DNA from: Promicromonospora umidemergens
Lineage (GTDB): Bacteria; Actinomycetota; Actinomycetes; Actinomycetales; Cellulomonadaceae
Length of the DNA stretch: 64,000 bases
NCBI RefSeq assembly: GCF_024171995.1
Contig: NZ_JAMTCT010000014.1
Coordinates: 1-64,000 of the forward strand
Direction: 5' to 3'
The notes below the pieces were generated by a model, which saw nothing but the letters and a program-made list of their open reading frames with translations, had not been told where the DNA came from and searched no databases. Made by a program: the position numbers and the translations under genes. Positions 31,959 to 40,874 of this stretch are shown piece by piece (the stretch's first letter is position 1; each line of letters starts with the position of its first letter).

Positions 31959-33347
31959 GTGTCCACTCCGACAGCACGCGACGACCAGGCCAAGGCCGCG
32001 AGCGAGCCCGCCGGCTCGACCGCCACCGGCACCACGGCCGGCATCCCGGAGACGGCATCAAGATCGGCCGTCCAGCGGTACACCGGACGCTGGATCGATC
32101 ACTGGGATCCCGAGGACAAGACCCTGTGGGAGGACGGCGGACGCCGGACCGCCCGCCGTAACCTCGTGCTCTCGATCTTCGCGGAGTTCCTCGGGTTCGG
32201 CACCTGGGCCCTGTGGTCGATCGTCGTGCCGCAGCTGCCCGCTGCGGGCTTCGACCTCACCGTCGACCAGATGTTCTGGCTCATCTCGGTGCCCGCCCTC
32301 GTCGGCGCCACGCTGCGCATCCCCTACACGTTCGCGGTCCCCGTGTTCGGCGGCCGTAACTGGACGATCGTCTCGGCGCTGCTCCTGCTGCTGCCGATCG
32401 GCGCGCTGATCTTCACGGTCAGCGATCCGACCACCCCGTTCCCCGTGCTGCTCGGTGCGGCGGCGCTCGCGGGCCTGGGCGGCGGCAACTTCGCGTCCTC
32501 GATGGCGAACATCTCGTTCTTCTTCCCCGAGAAGGAGAAGGGCGCTGCCCTCGGCTGGAACGCCGCCGGCGGCAACATCGGCACGGCGGCCGTCCAGCTC
32601 GCGGTCCCGCTCGTCATCGTGACCGGCGCGGGCGTCGCGCTCGATCGGGCCGGGCTCATCTTCATCCCGTTCATCCTGCTCGCCGCGTTCCTCGCCTGGC
32701 GCTGGATGGACAACCTCAGCACCGCCAAGGCGGACCCACGCTCGTTCGGCGTGGCGGTCCACGACAAGCACACGTGGATCATCAGCTTCATCTACATCGG
32801 CACGTTCGGTTCGTTCATCGGGTACGCGGGAGCCTTCCCGACACTGCTCAAGGGCGAGTTCCCCGACGTCGCGCTGCCGCTCGCCTTCATGGGCGCGCTC
32901 GTCGGGTCGATCGCCCGCCCGCTCGGCGGCATCCTCGCCGACCGGGTCGGCGGCATGATCATGACCATCGCCTCGTTCGGCGTGATGGTGCTCGGCGCCG
33001 TGGGCGCCATCTGGGCGCTGGGGTCCGGCAGCTTTCCCGTGTTCTTCGGGTCCTTCCTCATCCTGTTCATCGCAACGGGCGTCGGCAACGGCTCGGTCTA
33101 CCGGATGATCCCCGCGGTCTTCCGGGTGAGCGGCGGGACGGCGAAGGCCGCCGCCGGGTGCATCGGCATCGCCGGCGCGATCGGCGCGTTCGGCGGGTTC
33201 CTCATCCCCCGCGGGTTCGCGCTGTCCACCTCGGTGGCCGGGTCGCTCGTGCCGGCGCTGTGGCTGTTCATCGGGGTGTACGCCGTGATGGCCTTCGTGT
33301 GCTGGTTCGTCTACGGACGCGGCGCCATGGCAGAGGCTCGGGTCTGA
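31959..33347 (+). CDS. narK: Nitrate/nitrite transporter, NarK-type MFS
   Basis: 462-residue, 12-helix nitrate importer or nitrate/nitrite antiporter. GTG 31959 has GGGAGGA about 8 bases upstream. The first 70 residues are a hydrophilic cytoplasmic extension (WIDHWDPEDKTLWEDGGRR), common in actinobacterial NarK. Signature segments are LAGLGGGNFASSMANISFFFPEKEKG and, in the second half, the matching FIATGVGNGSVYRMIPAVFR; both are nitrate signatures of the family with their Gly-rich helices. Arg in LRIPYTF and in IARPLGG are the expected substrate-binding Args. First gene of the nitrate operon; two bases separate it from the reductase. Confidence 0.92.
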   Translation: MSTPTARDDQAKAASEPAGSTATGTTAGIPETASRSAVQRYTGRWIDHWDPEDKTLWEDGGRRTARRNLVLSIFAEFLGFGTWALWSIVVPQLPAAGFDLTVDQMFWLISVPALVGATLRIPYTFAVPVFGGRNWTIVSALLLLLPIGALIFTVSDPTTPFPVLLGAAALAGLGGGNFASSMANISFFFPEKEKGAALGWNAAGGNIGTAAVQLAVPLVIVTGAGVALDRAGLIFIPFILLAAFLAWRWMDNLSTAKADPRSFGVAVHDKHTWIISFIYIGTFGSFIGYAGAFPTLLKGEFPDVALPLAFMGALVGSIARPLGGILADRVGGMIMTIASFGVMVLGAVGAIWALGSGSFPVFFGSFLILFIATGVGNGSVYRMIPAVFRVSGGTAKAAAGCIGIAGAIGAFGGFLIPRGFALSTSVAGSLVPALWLFIGVYAVMAFVCWFVYGRGAMAEARV

Positions 33348-33349
33348 CC

Positions 33350-35611
33350 ATGCTCGCTTCCCCCGGAACCACCGTCGACTCGCACTGCCCCTACTGCGCC
33401 CTGCAGTGCGGGATGTCGCTGACGCGGCTCCGAGCGGACGTAGCGGGCGCACCCGAGGTGCAGCCCCGCGACTTCCCCACCAACCGGGGCGGGCTGTGCC
33501 AGAAGGGGTGGACGTCGTCGGCGGTGCTCGGGGCGTCCGACCGGCTCACCACCCCGCTGGTCCGGGCCGAGTCCGGCGAGCTGGAGCCGGCGAGCTGGGA
33601 CGTGGCGCTCGACCTGGTCGCGTCCCGGCTTGCCGCCCTGGCCGCCGAGCACGGACCAGAGTCGGTGGCGGTGTTCGGCGGGGGCGGGCTGACCAACGAG
33701 AAGGCCTACGCACTCGGCAAGTTCGCGCGCACCGTGCTGCGCACCCCGAACATCGACTACAACGGCCGGTTCTGCATGGCCTCCGCTGCGGCCGGGATGA
33801 ACAGGTCCTTCGGCGTCGACCGCGGGCTGCCGTTCCCGCTGGCCGACGTCGGGGGCGCGCAGGCGGTGCTGCTCCTCGGCTCGAACCTCGCCGAGACCAT
33901 GCCACCGGCCGTGCAGCACCTCGCGGGGGCGCGGGCGGCGGGCGGGCTCGTCGTCGTCGACCCGCGGCGGTCCGCGACGGCGCGGCTTGCGAGCGATCCT
34001 TCGTCGGAACAGCCGGCAGAGGGCGTGCACCTCGCGCCCGTGCCCGGCACGGACCTCGCGGTGCTGCTCGGGCTCCTGCACGTGGTGCTCGCGGAAGGTC
34101 TCGCCGACCGGGAGTACCTCGCGGAGCGCACCACCGGGTTCGACGACGTCGCCCGGTCCGTCGCGGGCTGGTGGCCCGAGCGCGTCGAGACCGTGTCGGG
34201 CGTCCCCGCCGACGACCTCCGGCGCGTGGCTCGGCTGCTGGCCGCCGCCGCCCTGGTGCACAGCGGCACCGGCGCCTACGTGCTGACCGGCCGCGGCGTC
34301 GAGCAGTCCACGCAGGGCACCGCGACCGTCACGGCGTCGATCAATCTCGCGCTCGCCCTGGGCCTGCCTGGCCGCGTCGGGTCCGGGTACGGCGCGATCA
34401 CGGGGCAGGGCAACGGGCAGGGCGGCCGGGAGCACGGCCAGAAAGCCGACCAGCTTCCCGGCTACCGCAAGATCGACGACCCGGCGGCGCGCGAGCACGT
34501 CGCCGCCGTCTGGGGCGTCGACCCGGAGACTCTGCCAGGGCCCGGCCTCCCGGCGGTGCAGCTGCTCAGGTCCCTCGGAACGCCGACGGGTCCGCGCGCG
34601 CTGCTCGTGCACGGCTCCAACCTCGTCGTCAGTGCCCCCAACGCGAACCGCGTCGTCGACCGCCTCAAGAGCCTCGACCTCCTGGTGGTGTGCGACTTCG
34701 TCCCCAGTGAGACGGCGCTGCTCGCCGACGTGGTGCTCCCCGTGACCCAGTGGGCCGAGGAGGAGGGCACCATGACGTCGCTCGAGGGGCGGGTCATCCG
34801 CCGCCGGGCCGTCGTGGCGCCGCCGGGCGAGGCACGGTCTGAGCTGTGGATCCTCGCCGGTCTGGCGCGCCGCCTCGGCGCGCCCGAGGCCCTGGCCTTC
34901 CCGACCGACCCCGCGGCGGTGTTCGACGAGCTGGCCCGCGCCTCCGCCGGCGGCGTGGCCGACTACTCCGGGCTCTCCCACGCCCGGCTCGACGCCGACG
35001 AGGCGTCCGGCGGCCCTGGCCTGTTCTGGCCGGTCCCGGCCCGCCCTGCCGACATGTCGGACCCGCAGGTCACCGGAGTGAAGCGTACGTCCGACACGAA
35101 CGGGCATCCCGGGACACCTCGGATGTTCCTCGAACGGTTCGGCACGCCGGACGGACGGGCGCGCATGGTCGCCGTCGACCACGTGGGGCCGAGCGACGAC
35201 GTACGGCCCGGCGCCCCGTTCTACCTTGTCACCGGCCGGGTGCTGCAGCACTACCAGTCCGGCGCGCAGACGCACCGCGTCGCGGAGCTGGAGCGCCTCG
35301 TGCCCGAGCCGTACGTCGAGCTGCACCCGGTGCTGGGTTCCCGGATCGGTGTGCCCGACGGCGCCCGCGTGCGCCTGACCAGCTCGCGGGGCAGGGTCGA
35401 GGCGACGGCCCGCTGGACCGACGCCGTCCGCCCCGACACCGTCTTCATGCCGTTCCACTGGAGCGGTACCGGATCCGTCAACCAGGTCACGACCGACGCC
35501 ACCGACCCGATCTCCGGGATGCCGGAGTTCAAGGTCTGCGCCGTGGACGTCTCGGTGGTCGAGCCCGCCGAGAGCCCGGCGTCCGCACTACAGAAGGAGC
35601 TCTCGACATGA
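33350..35611 (+). CDS. nasC: Assimilatory nitrate reductase, molybdopterin catalytic subunit
   Basis: 753-residue cytoplasmic molybdopterin oxidoreductase that reduces nitrate to nitrite. The N-terminal [4Fe-4S] ligands are C13, C16, C20 and C50 (HCPYCALQCGM, GGLCQKGW). Mo-bisMGD domains follow (YNGRFCMASAAAGMNRSFG, LLLGSNLAETMP, ITGQGNGQGGREHGQK, ETALLADVVLPVTQWAEEEGT). The C-terminal dinucleotide-binding domain has TGRVLQHYQSGAQT and VFMPFHWSGTGSVNQVT. Residues ~568-584 (DMSDPQVTGVKRTSDT) are foreign: they are encoded by a palindromic element and interrupt the usual WP-HPGTPR-F segment. Start ATG is two bases after narK. Its stop overlaps the next gene. Confidence 0.92.
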   Translation: MLASPGTTVDSHCPYCALQCGMSLTRLRADVAGAPEVQPRDFPTNRGGLCQKGWTSSAVLGASDRLTTPLVRAESGELEPASWDVALDLVASRLAALAAEHGPESVAVFGGGGLTNEKAYALGKFARTVLRTPNIDYNGRFCMASAAAGMNRSFGVDRGLPFPLADVGGAQAVLLLGSNLAETMPPAVQHLAGARAAGGLVVVDPRRSATARLASDPSSEQPAEGVHLAPVPGTDLAVLLGLLHVVLAEGLADREYLAERTTGFDDVARSVAGWWPERVETVSGVPADDLRRVARLLAAAALVHSGTGAYVLTGRGVEQSTQGTATVTASINLALALGLPGRVGSGYGAITGQGNGQGGREHGQKADQLPGYRKIDDPAAREHVAAVWGVDPETLPGPGLPAVQLLRSLGTPTGPRALLVHGSNLVVSAPNANRVVDRLKSLDLLVVCDFVPSETALLADVVLPVTQWAEEEGTMTSLEGRVIRRRAVVAPPGEARSELWILAGLARRLGAPEALAFPTDPAAVFDELARASAGGVADYSGLSHARLDADEASGGPGLFWPVPARPADMSDPQVTGVKRTSDTNGHPGTPRMFLERFGTPDGRARMVAVDHVGPSDDVRPGAPFYLVTGRVLQHYQSGAQTHRVAELERLVPEPYVELHPVLGSRIGVPDGARVRLTSSRGRVEATARWTDAVRPDTVFMPFHWSGTGSVNQVTTDATDPISGMPEFKVCAVDVSVVEPAESPASALQKELST
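35051..35098 (+). repeat. In-frame palindromic element, copy 1 (inside nasC)
   Basis: GACATGTCGGACCCGCAGG through GTCCGACACG; outer arms pair over 10 bases with one wobble. It is read as DMSDPQVTGVKRTSDT in the nasC frame. The phase is identical to the copies in nirD and the SUMT gene. Confidence 0.75.
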
Positions 35612-37233
35612 ACCTGCGTGTCCCCGTGAAGGTCGTCGTGGTGGGCTTCGGGATGGTCGGCTCGCGGCTGGTGGACGAGCTGCTGCGTCGTGAGCCGGAG
35701 GCGTTCGACATCACGGTGCTCGGCGCCGAGCCCTACGAGCCGTACAACCGGGTGCTGCTGAGCGACGTCGTGGCCGGGCGCACCGACATCGCCACCATCA
35801 CGATGCCGCTGCCCGACGGCGCCCGGGTCACCGTGCACCGCGGCGTCACCGCGACGTCGATCGACCGTGGATCGCGCGTGGTGACCGCCGACGACGGCAC
35901 GACGCACCCGTACGACCACGTGGTGCTCGCGACCGGCGCGGCGGCCCGCATCCCGCCGATCCCGGGCCTGCGCACGGCCGACGGCGGCCTGCCCGCCGGC
36001 GTCCACGCGCTACGGAACCTCGACGACGCCCGCGAGATCGTGGCCGCTACCGTGAACTCGCCGCGTGCCGTGGTCGTGGGAGGCGGAGTGCTGGGACTGG
36101 AGGCCGCCGTCGGCCTCGCCGGCCGCGGCCTGAGCGTGACGCTGGTCCACAGCACGCGGTCCCTCATGGAGCGCCAGCTGGCTCCGGAGGCGGCCGACGT
36201 GGTCCGGGCCGGCCTCGAGGAGCAGGGCGTCACCGTGCTGCAGCGCTGTCGGTCCAGGGAGGTGCTCGTGGCGGGCGGGCGCGCCGTGGGCGTCCGGGTC
36301 GAGCGCGGCTCGGGACAGCGCGACGAGGTGGTCGACGAGGTGGTCGCCGCCCGACTGATCGTCCTCTCCATCGGCACGGTCCCGGAGACCGGCCTCGCCG
36401 CGGCGGCGGGGCTGACGACCGAGCGCGGCATCGTCGTCGGTCACGACCTCGCCAGCCCCGACGACCCGCGCGTCCACGCGATCGGCGACTGCGCGCAGCC
36501 GCCGAGCGGATCGCGCGGGCTGGTCGCCGAGGGCTGGGACCAGGCGCGCCGCCTGGCTGAGCTGCTGGTCTCGCAGGTCGAGCCGGTCACCCCGCCTACC
36601 GCGTCCCACCACCTCCGCCTGCCGCGCACCGGCGCCCGGCCCAGCATGGCCGTGCGCCTTGGCGCCCTGCTGGCGGGAGGTGCCACCACCCGCGCGCAGT
36701 CGGACCGGGGGATCGAGACGCGGGGCACCGACGTCGTGAAGGTCAAGGGCGGTGCGCTCAGCGTCACCACGATGGGGGTCTGCGGGCCGTCGCGCCCGGA
36801 CGGTGCCACCCAGCGCGCGGTGCGCCTGGCCGACCCTGCGGCCGGCCGGTACGTGGAGGTGGTGGTGGCGGACGGCATGCTCGTTGGCGCGACCTGCGTG
36901 GGCGATCCGCGGGTAGCCGCCGACCTCACGGCCGCCTACACCCGCCGTACGCCTGTCCCGCTCGACCCCGCGTTCCTGCTGCTGACAGCGGTGATGTCGG
37001 CGGCGGCTCCGGCGTCGTCCCCCGAGCACATGCCGGAGGACGCGGTGGTGTGCCGCTGCAACGGCGTGACCAAGGGCGACATCGCCGAGTCGTGCGGGGC
37101 GGGCGCGCACACGGTCGAGGAGGTCGCGCGCGACACCCGGGCGACGACGGGCTGCGGGTCCTGCACGGACGCGGTGTGCGGGCTGGTCGACTGGCTGGGC
37201 GAGAGCAAGGAGGCGATCCCGGAGCCGGCGTGA
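35608..37233 (+). CDS. nasB: FAD-dependent NAD(P)H oxidoreductase with [2Fe-2S] BFD domain (NasB-like)
   Basis: 541-residue electron-donor subunit for the assimilatory nitrate reductase. ATG 35608 overlaps the nasC stop. The N-terminal FAD motif is VVVVGFGMVGSRLVDEL with EPYEPYNRVLLSDVVAG (NirB/NasB-type). The NAD-binding motif is AVVVGGGVLGLEAAVGLAGRG. FAD-domain end VHAIGDCAQPP. A C-terminal BFD-like [2Fe-2S] domain provides four Cys: VVCRCNGVTKGDI and TGCGSCTDAVC. There is no siroheme domain, which distinguishes it from NirB at 40875. Role as electron-transfer partner is inferred from gene order and architecture. Confidence 0.88.
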   Translation: MNLRVPVKVVVVGFGMVGSRLVDELLRREPEAFDITVLGAEPYEPYNRVLLSDVVAGRTDIATITMPLPDGARVTVHRGVTATSIDRGSRVVTADDGTTHPYDHVVLATGAAARIPPIPGLRTADGGLPAGVHALRNLDDAREIVAATVNSPRAVVVGGGVLGLEAAVGLAGRGLSVTLVHSTRSLMERQLAPEAADVVRAGLEEQGVTVLQRCRSREVLVAGGRAVGVRVERGSGQRDEVVDEVVAARLIVLSIGTVPETGLAAAAGLTTERGIVVGHDLASPDDPRVHAIGDCAQPPSGSRGLVAEGWDQARRLAELLVSQVEPVTPPTASHHLRLPRTGARPSMAVRLGALLAGGATTRAQSDRGIETRGTDVVKVKGGALSVTTMGVCGPSRPDGATQRAVRLADPAAGRYVEVVVADGMLVGATCVGDPRVAADLTAAYTRRTPVPLDPAFLLLTAVMSAAAPASSPEHMPEDAVVCRCNGVTKGDIAESCGAGAHTVEEVARDTRATTGCGSCTDAVCGLVDWLGESKEAIPEPA

Positions 37234-37240
37234 CCAAGCG

Positions 37241-37304
37241 TCGCCTACCCAGCGATCGGGTCCATAAGCTGCAACAGAAGTGGGCCGGATCGCTGGGTAG
37301 GCGA
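37241..37304. repeat. 17-bp perfect inverted repeat with 30-base loop
   Basis: TCGCCTACCCAGCGATC (37241-37257) and its exact reverse complement (37288-37304) bracket 30 bases. It starts 8 bases after the nasB stop. It could terminate the narK-nasC-nasB transcript or mark the end of the segment inserted before nirB. Confidence 0.7.
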
Positions 37305-37352
37305 GCAGGCGCCACCTGCCGCGTCCCCTCGTGCATGTCTCGCCGGAGACGG

Positions 37353-37396
37353 TAACATCGATGTTAGTAACTTCAATGTTACTAACATCGATGTTA
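37353..37396. promoter_or_regulatory. Three tandem 14-bp palindromes, operator array
   Basis: TAACATCGATGTTA (37353-37366), TAACTTCAATGTTA (37368-37381) and TAACATCGATGTTA (37383-37396) sit at a strict 15-base period. The outer two are perfect palindromes. They end 5 bases before an ATG at 37402 that opens the truncated ATPase locus. Confidence 0.8.
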
Positions 37397-37433
37397 GTGA
37401 GATGGCGGATGTCGGGGTACCGGGGCGCCCAGC

Positions 37434-38693
37434 GTGTTCTTCACGGCGTCCGGCCGGTCGATCAGGGACGACCTCGCGGCGTTTGCTGAGGACGTCGCGA
37501 CATCCACGCTGCCCGGCGCGGAACTGTTTGCCGGGGATCCGCCGTCGAGCTGGGACAATGCCTTCCGTCTGCTCGCAGCAGCGCTACCGGCGGACGGGCC
37601 ATCGATCGTGGTTCTGGACGAGCTGCCCTACGTGACGTCCGCAGACCGGGGCTTCGAAGGAGTGCTGCAACGGCACTTTGACCGTGAGTTCAGCAGGCGG
37701 CCTGTGCTCCTGATCGGGATCGGCTCCGACCTGGCAATGATGGAGGCGCTCAACGACTACGACCGGCCCTTCCACCAGAGGGCGACCGAGATGGTGGTGC
37801 CGCCGCTGTCGCCTTCCGAGGTTGGACGGATGCTCTCCCTCGAAGCCGGTGACGCTCTGGACGCCTATCTCGTGACTGGTGGCTTCCCGTTGATCTGTCG
37901 TGACTGGGGGCAGGGCAACGACCTGTGGTCATTTCTCGAGTCAGCCCTCACACACGCGACGTCGTCGCTCCTGGTCAGTGCTGAGCGTTCGCTGGCTGCC
38001 GAGTTTCCGGGTGATGTTCAGGCCCGTCGTGTGCTGGAAGCGATCGGACAGGGCCAGAGACGCTTCAGCGATATCGGCTCGAAGGCCGGGGAGATCAAGG
38101 GCACGCCTCTCACCAGATCATTGGAGCTGTTGAGGGCAAAACGTGTAGTCACGGCAGAACGCCCGCTCTCGCTCAAGACTTCGGCCGATACGAGATATCG
38201 GATCGATGATCCGTATCTCCTGTTCTGGCTTCGATTCCTGGGGCCGCACCTCGCCGAGATCGAACGAGGCCGCGGTGACAGGGTGCTCCAGCGGATCCGT
38301 GACGAATGGACACGATGGCGTGGGCGTGCGATCGAGCAGGTCGTCCGGGAGTCGATCGCACGAATGTCCCACGAGGGCTTGCAGGTACCCGCTGACGCTG
38401 CGATGGCGGTCGGAGGTTTCTGGAATCGCACCAACACCGTCGAGGTCGACCTCGTTCTGGCCGACAAGGAACCGGTCGCGAAGAGCATCTTCGGCGTCGG
38501 CTCGGTCAAGTGGACTACCAAGCCCTTCGGTGTCAAGGAACTAGAAGATCTGCTCGCGCATCGCACCCAGGTGCCTGGCGCAACCGGCAGCACTGGCCTC
38601 GTCGTTGTCAGCCGTACCGGCGTCGACGACCGGGTCCGTGCGTCCGGGGCTGTGGTGCTCGGCCCTGACGATCTGCTTGCCCAATGGGCATAG
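37434..38693 (+). pseudogene. Archaeal-type (DUF234/COG1672) ATPase lacking its Walker A N-terminus
   Basis: The 420-codon frame starts (GTG 37434) at FFTASGRSIRDDLAAFAEDV, which in complete homologues follows about 45 residues carrying the P-loop (VGR and GRRRVGKS-type motifs). What remains is intact: Walker B SIVVLDELPYVTS, LLIGIGSDLAMMEALNDYDRPFHQRA, DALDAYLVTGGFPLICRDW, the winged-helix region, and the C-terminal DUF234 nuclease-like fold (NTVEVDLVLADKEPV, VGSVKWTT). An ATG at 37402 with MADVGVPGRP is in a different frame, so a deletion appears to have fused the promoter to mid-gene. Without Walker A it should not bind ATP. It interrupts the nitrate locus between nasB and nirB. Confidence 0.75.
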
Positions 38694-38802
38694 CCGCTGC
38701 GGGTGCACCATTCTTCCGACCGACAGGTTGAACCATGTCTGACCGACAGAATGTTCCCGCTTTGATCGCCATGTTGCCGGGCCGGGCCTGCCGCTGCAAC
38801 GG

Positions 38803-39480
38803 TCACACCGGCCGGGTCCACTCCAGCGTGTAGCGGAAGAACAGCCGGCGCCGGAGCCGCGCTCCCGGCGGCACCCGGCGCACCGCCCGAGAGATGTCCG
38901 CGAACGTCTCAGCGGGGTCGCGCATCGGCAGCGGCGGGCCGCCGTCGTCCACAGGTGCCGTGACCGGCCGCGGATGCCTGACCATCCCGACCAGCGGGTT
39001 GAGCAGCGAGGACGGCAGGTCCCAGGCGAGGTCGGTCAGCGTTTCCGCCCGCGCCAGGCCGACGACGAGCAGCCGGCCGCCGGGCTCCAGCAGCTCGGCC
39101 GCGTGCCGCAGCGAGGCCTCCAGCGGCAGGTGATGCAGGACCGCGACCATGGTGATCGTGTCGAACGTGCCGTCGACCTTCTCGAACCGCGCGTGGCGCA
39201 CGCTCACCACCGGGTCGCCGGCGAACCGCTCGGTCGCGACGCCGGCCATGGCGGCGTCGGCCTCCACGCCCAGGGCCTCGTCGAAGCGTCCTCGTAGCCG
39301 GCTCAGCAGCAGGCCGGCGCCGCAGCCGACGTCGAGCGCCCGCCGCCGTCGGGTTGGGAGCCGCCGCAGGATCCAGCCGTGGAAGTGGTCGTTGTGGCTC
39401 CACGGGTGCCTGTCGTTGACCCGGCGAAGCCACCGACCGCCGGCTCGGACGATCGGGTTGGGCACGGTCCGGATGTCCAT
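38803..39480 (-). CDS. Class I SAM-dependent methyltransferase
   Basis: 225-residue Rossmann methyltransferase. ATG 39480 begins MDIRTVPNPIVRAGG. Motif I is RALDVGCGAGLLLSRL, the acidic residue after beta-2 is in ALGVEADAAM, and motif post-I to IV is FDTITMVAVLHHLPLEASLRHAAELLEPGGRLLVVGLA. The C-terminus (PGARLRRRLFFRYTLEWTRP) resembles ubiquinone/menaquinone-type or small-molecule methyltransferases; the substrate is unknown. It is divergent from the Fic gene with an 84-base shared regulatory region containing the Fic-type operator. Confidence 0.85.
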   Translation of the reverse strand: MDIRTVPNPIVRAGGRWLRRVNDRHPWSHNDHFHGWILRRLPTRRRRALDVGCGAGLLLSRLRGRFDEALGVEADAAMAGVATERFAGDPVVSVRHARFEKVDGTFDTITMVAVLHHLPLEASLRHAAELLEPGGRLLVVGLARAETLTDLAWDLPSSLLNPLVGMVRHPRPVTAPVDDGGPPLPMRDPAETFADISRAVRRVPPGARLRRRLFFRYTLEWTRPV

Positions 39481-39499
39481 GTGGTCACCGTAGCGGCGC

Positions 39500-39553
39500 G
39501 AAACTTGGAGTAAGGCGGCCTCGTTAATCCAAGTTTCGCCGAAACTTGGATTA
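39500..39553. promoter_or_regulatory. Operator repeats in the methyltransferase-fic divergent region
   Basis: TAATCCAAGTTTC (39525-39537) and GAAACTTGGATTA (39541-39553) form a perfect 13-bp dyad around GCC. A third half-site GAAACTTGGAGTAA lies at 39500-39513. All sit within 65 bases of the Fic start and 75 of the methyltransferase start. Confidence 0.8.
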
Positions 39554-39564
39554 GCGTGGGGTGC

Positions 39565-40770
39565 ATGCTCCAAGTTCCTGTGTTGCAGCACGAGGACGAG
39601 TACTGGGTGGCCGAGTCCGACGGCATGACGAGTCGTGCGCGGATGGCGCAGGCTTCCGGACCGTCTCGCTCGACGGTCCCGCCTCAGATCGCGGACTGGG
39701 CGCCCGATGTCGCAGCCGACCTCGCCGCCGACACTGAGGAAGCGGCTGCCGCACTGAGCAGGTTCGACGACTACGCCCGCGCGGTGCTCGGGGAGTCGAG
39801 CCCGTCGCTCGGGCCGATGAGCTCCATCCTGCTCCGGACCGAGTCCACGTCGTCCTCGCAGATCGAGGATCTGACGGTGGGCGCAAGGCAGCTCGCACTG
39901 GCGGAGATCGACCAGTCGACGTCGGACAACGCACGGACCGTGGTCGCGAACGTCCGCGCCATGGAGGCGGCGCTCGATCTGGCAGACAGCCTCGACACCG
40001 CCGCCGTGCTGGAGATGCACCGCGCACTGTTGTCGGGCCAGCGAGGTTGGGAGGAGCACGCCGGCCAGTGGCGCGACCAGCTCGTCTGGATCGGGACGAG
40101 TCCCGTGAGTTCTCGCGGCGCGTCCCATGTCGCGCCCCAGGCAGAGCTTGTGCCCGGGGCCATGAACGAGCTGATGAGGTTCGTCCGCCGGGACGACCTT
40201 CCCGTCGTCGTGCAGGCCGCCGTGGCACACGCGCAGTTCGAGAACATCCACCCCTTCACGGACGGGAACGGCAGGACAGGCCGCGCGCTCGTGCACGCGA
40301 TGTTGCGCGCCAGGCGGTTGGTGACGAGCACGACGGCACCTGTCTCGGCGGGCCTGTTGAAGGACACCGACAGGTATTTTCAGGCGCTCTCGGCCTACCG
40401 CGACGGGGATGCGCGACCGATCGTCGAGCAGTTCTCCGCCGCTTCGCGGTTCGCCGCGACGGCAGGCGCCCGACTGATCGACGACCTCGCGGCACAGCTC
40501 GAGCAGTCTCGTGACCAGATGTCCGGACTCCGTCCGCAGGCCTCGGCGTGGAAGGTCCTTCCACACCTGCTCTCCCACCCTGTGCTCAATGCGAGCTACC
40601 TGTCCGCCCAGGTCGGCATGGGGGCCCAGAGCGCGCAGAACGCGCTCGGCCAGCTGGTCGATGCCGGCGTGCTGGAGGAACAGACGGGTTTGCGCCGCAA
40701 TCGGGTCTGGCAGCACCCGGGCATCCTTGGAGTGCTCGACCACTTCGCGCAGAGCCTGATCCGCGCCTGA
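39565..40770 (+). CDS. Fic family AMPylator with C-terminal winged helix
   Basis: 401-residue Fic-domain protein that likely transfers AMP from ATP to a target hydroxyl. ATG 39565 is preferred; a GTG three codons earlier is possible. The catalytic motif HPFTDGNGRTGR (residues ~229-240) is complete. An intramolecular inhibitory-type motif lies N-terminal (SSQIED, residues ~97-102), the class II position, though Asp replaces the usual Gly/Asn. The DUF4172-type N-terminal region precedes it. The C-terminus (ASYLSAQVGMGAQSAQNALGQLVDAGVLEE) is a winged helix, so it could bind the dyad immediately upstream and autoregulate. It is likely accessory DNA inserted in the nitrate locus. Confidence 0.88.
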   Translation: MLQVPVLQHEDEYWVAESDGMTSRARMAQASGPSRSTVPPQIADWAPDVAADLAADTEEAAAALSRFDDYARAVLGESSPSLGPMSSILLRTESTSSSQIEDLTVGARQLALAEIDQSTSDNARTVVANVRAMEAALDLADSLDTAAVLEMHRALLSGQRGWEEHAGQWRDQLVWIGTSPVSSRGASHVAPQAELVPGAMNELMRFVRRDDLPVVVQAAVAHAQFENIHPFTDGNGRTGRALVHAMLRARRLVTSTTAPVSAGLLKDTDRYFQALSAYRDGDARPIVEQFSAASRFAATAGARLIDDLAAQLEQSRDQMSGLRPQASAWKVLPHLLSHPVLNASYLSAQVGMGAQSAQNALGQLVDAGVLEEQTGLRRNRVWQHPGILGVLDHFAQSLIRA

Positions 40771-40874
40771 CCCGAGCACGCTCACCAGCCCACGCTCGGC
40801 CCTGTGAGGAAGATGTTCGGCCCGGGTAACGACCGGCGCACCAGCGCGAAAAACCCGCGCCCTACGGTCAAGAC

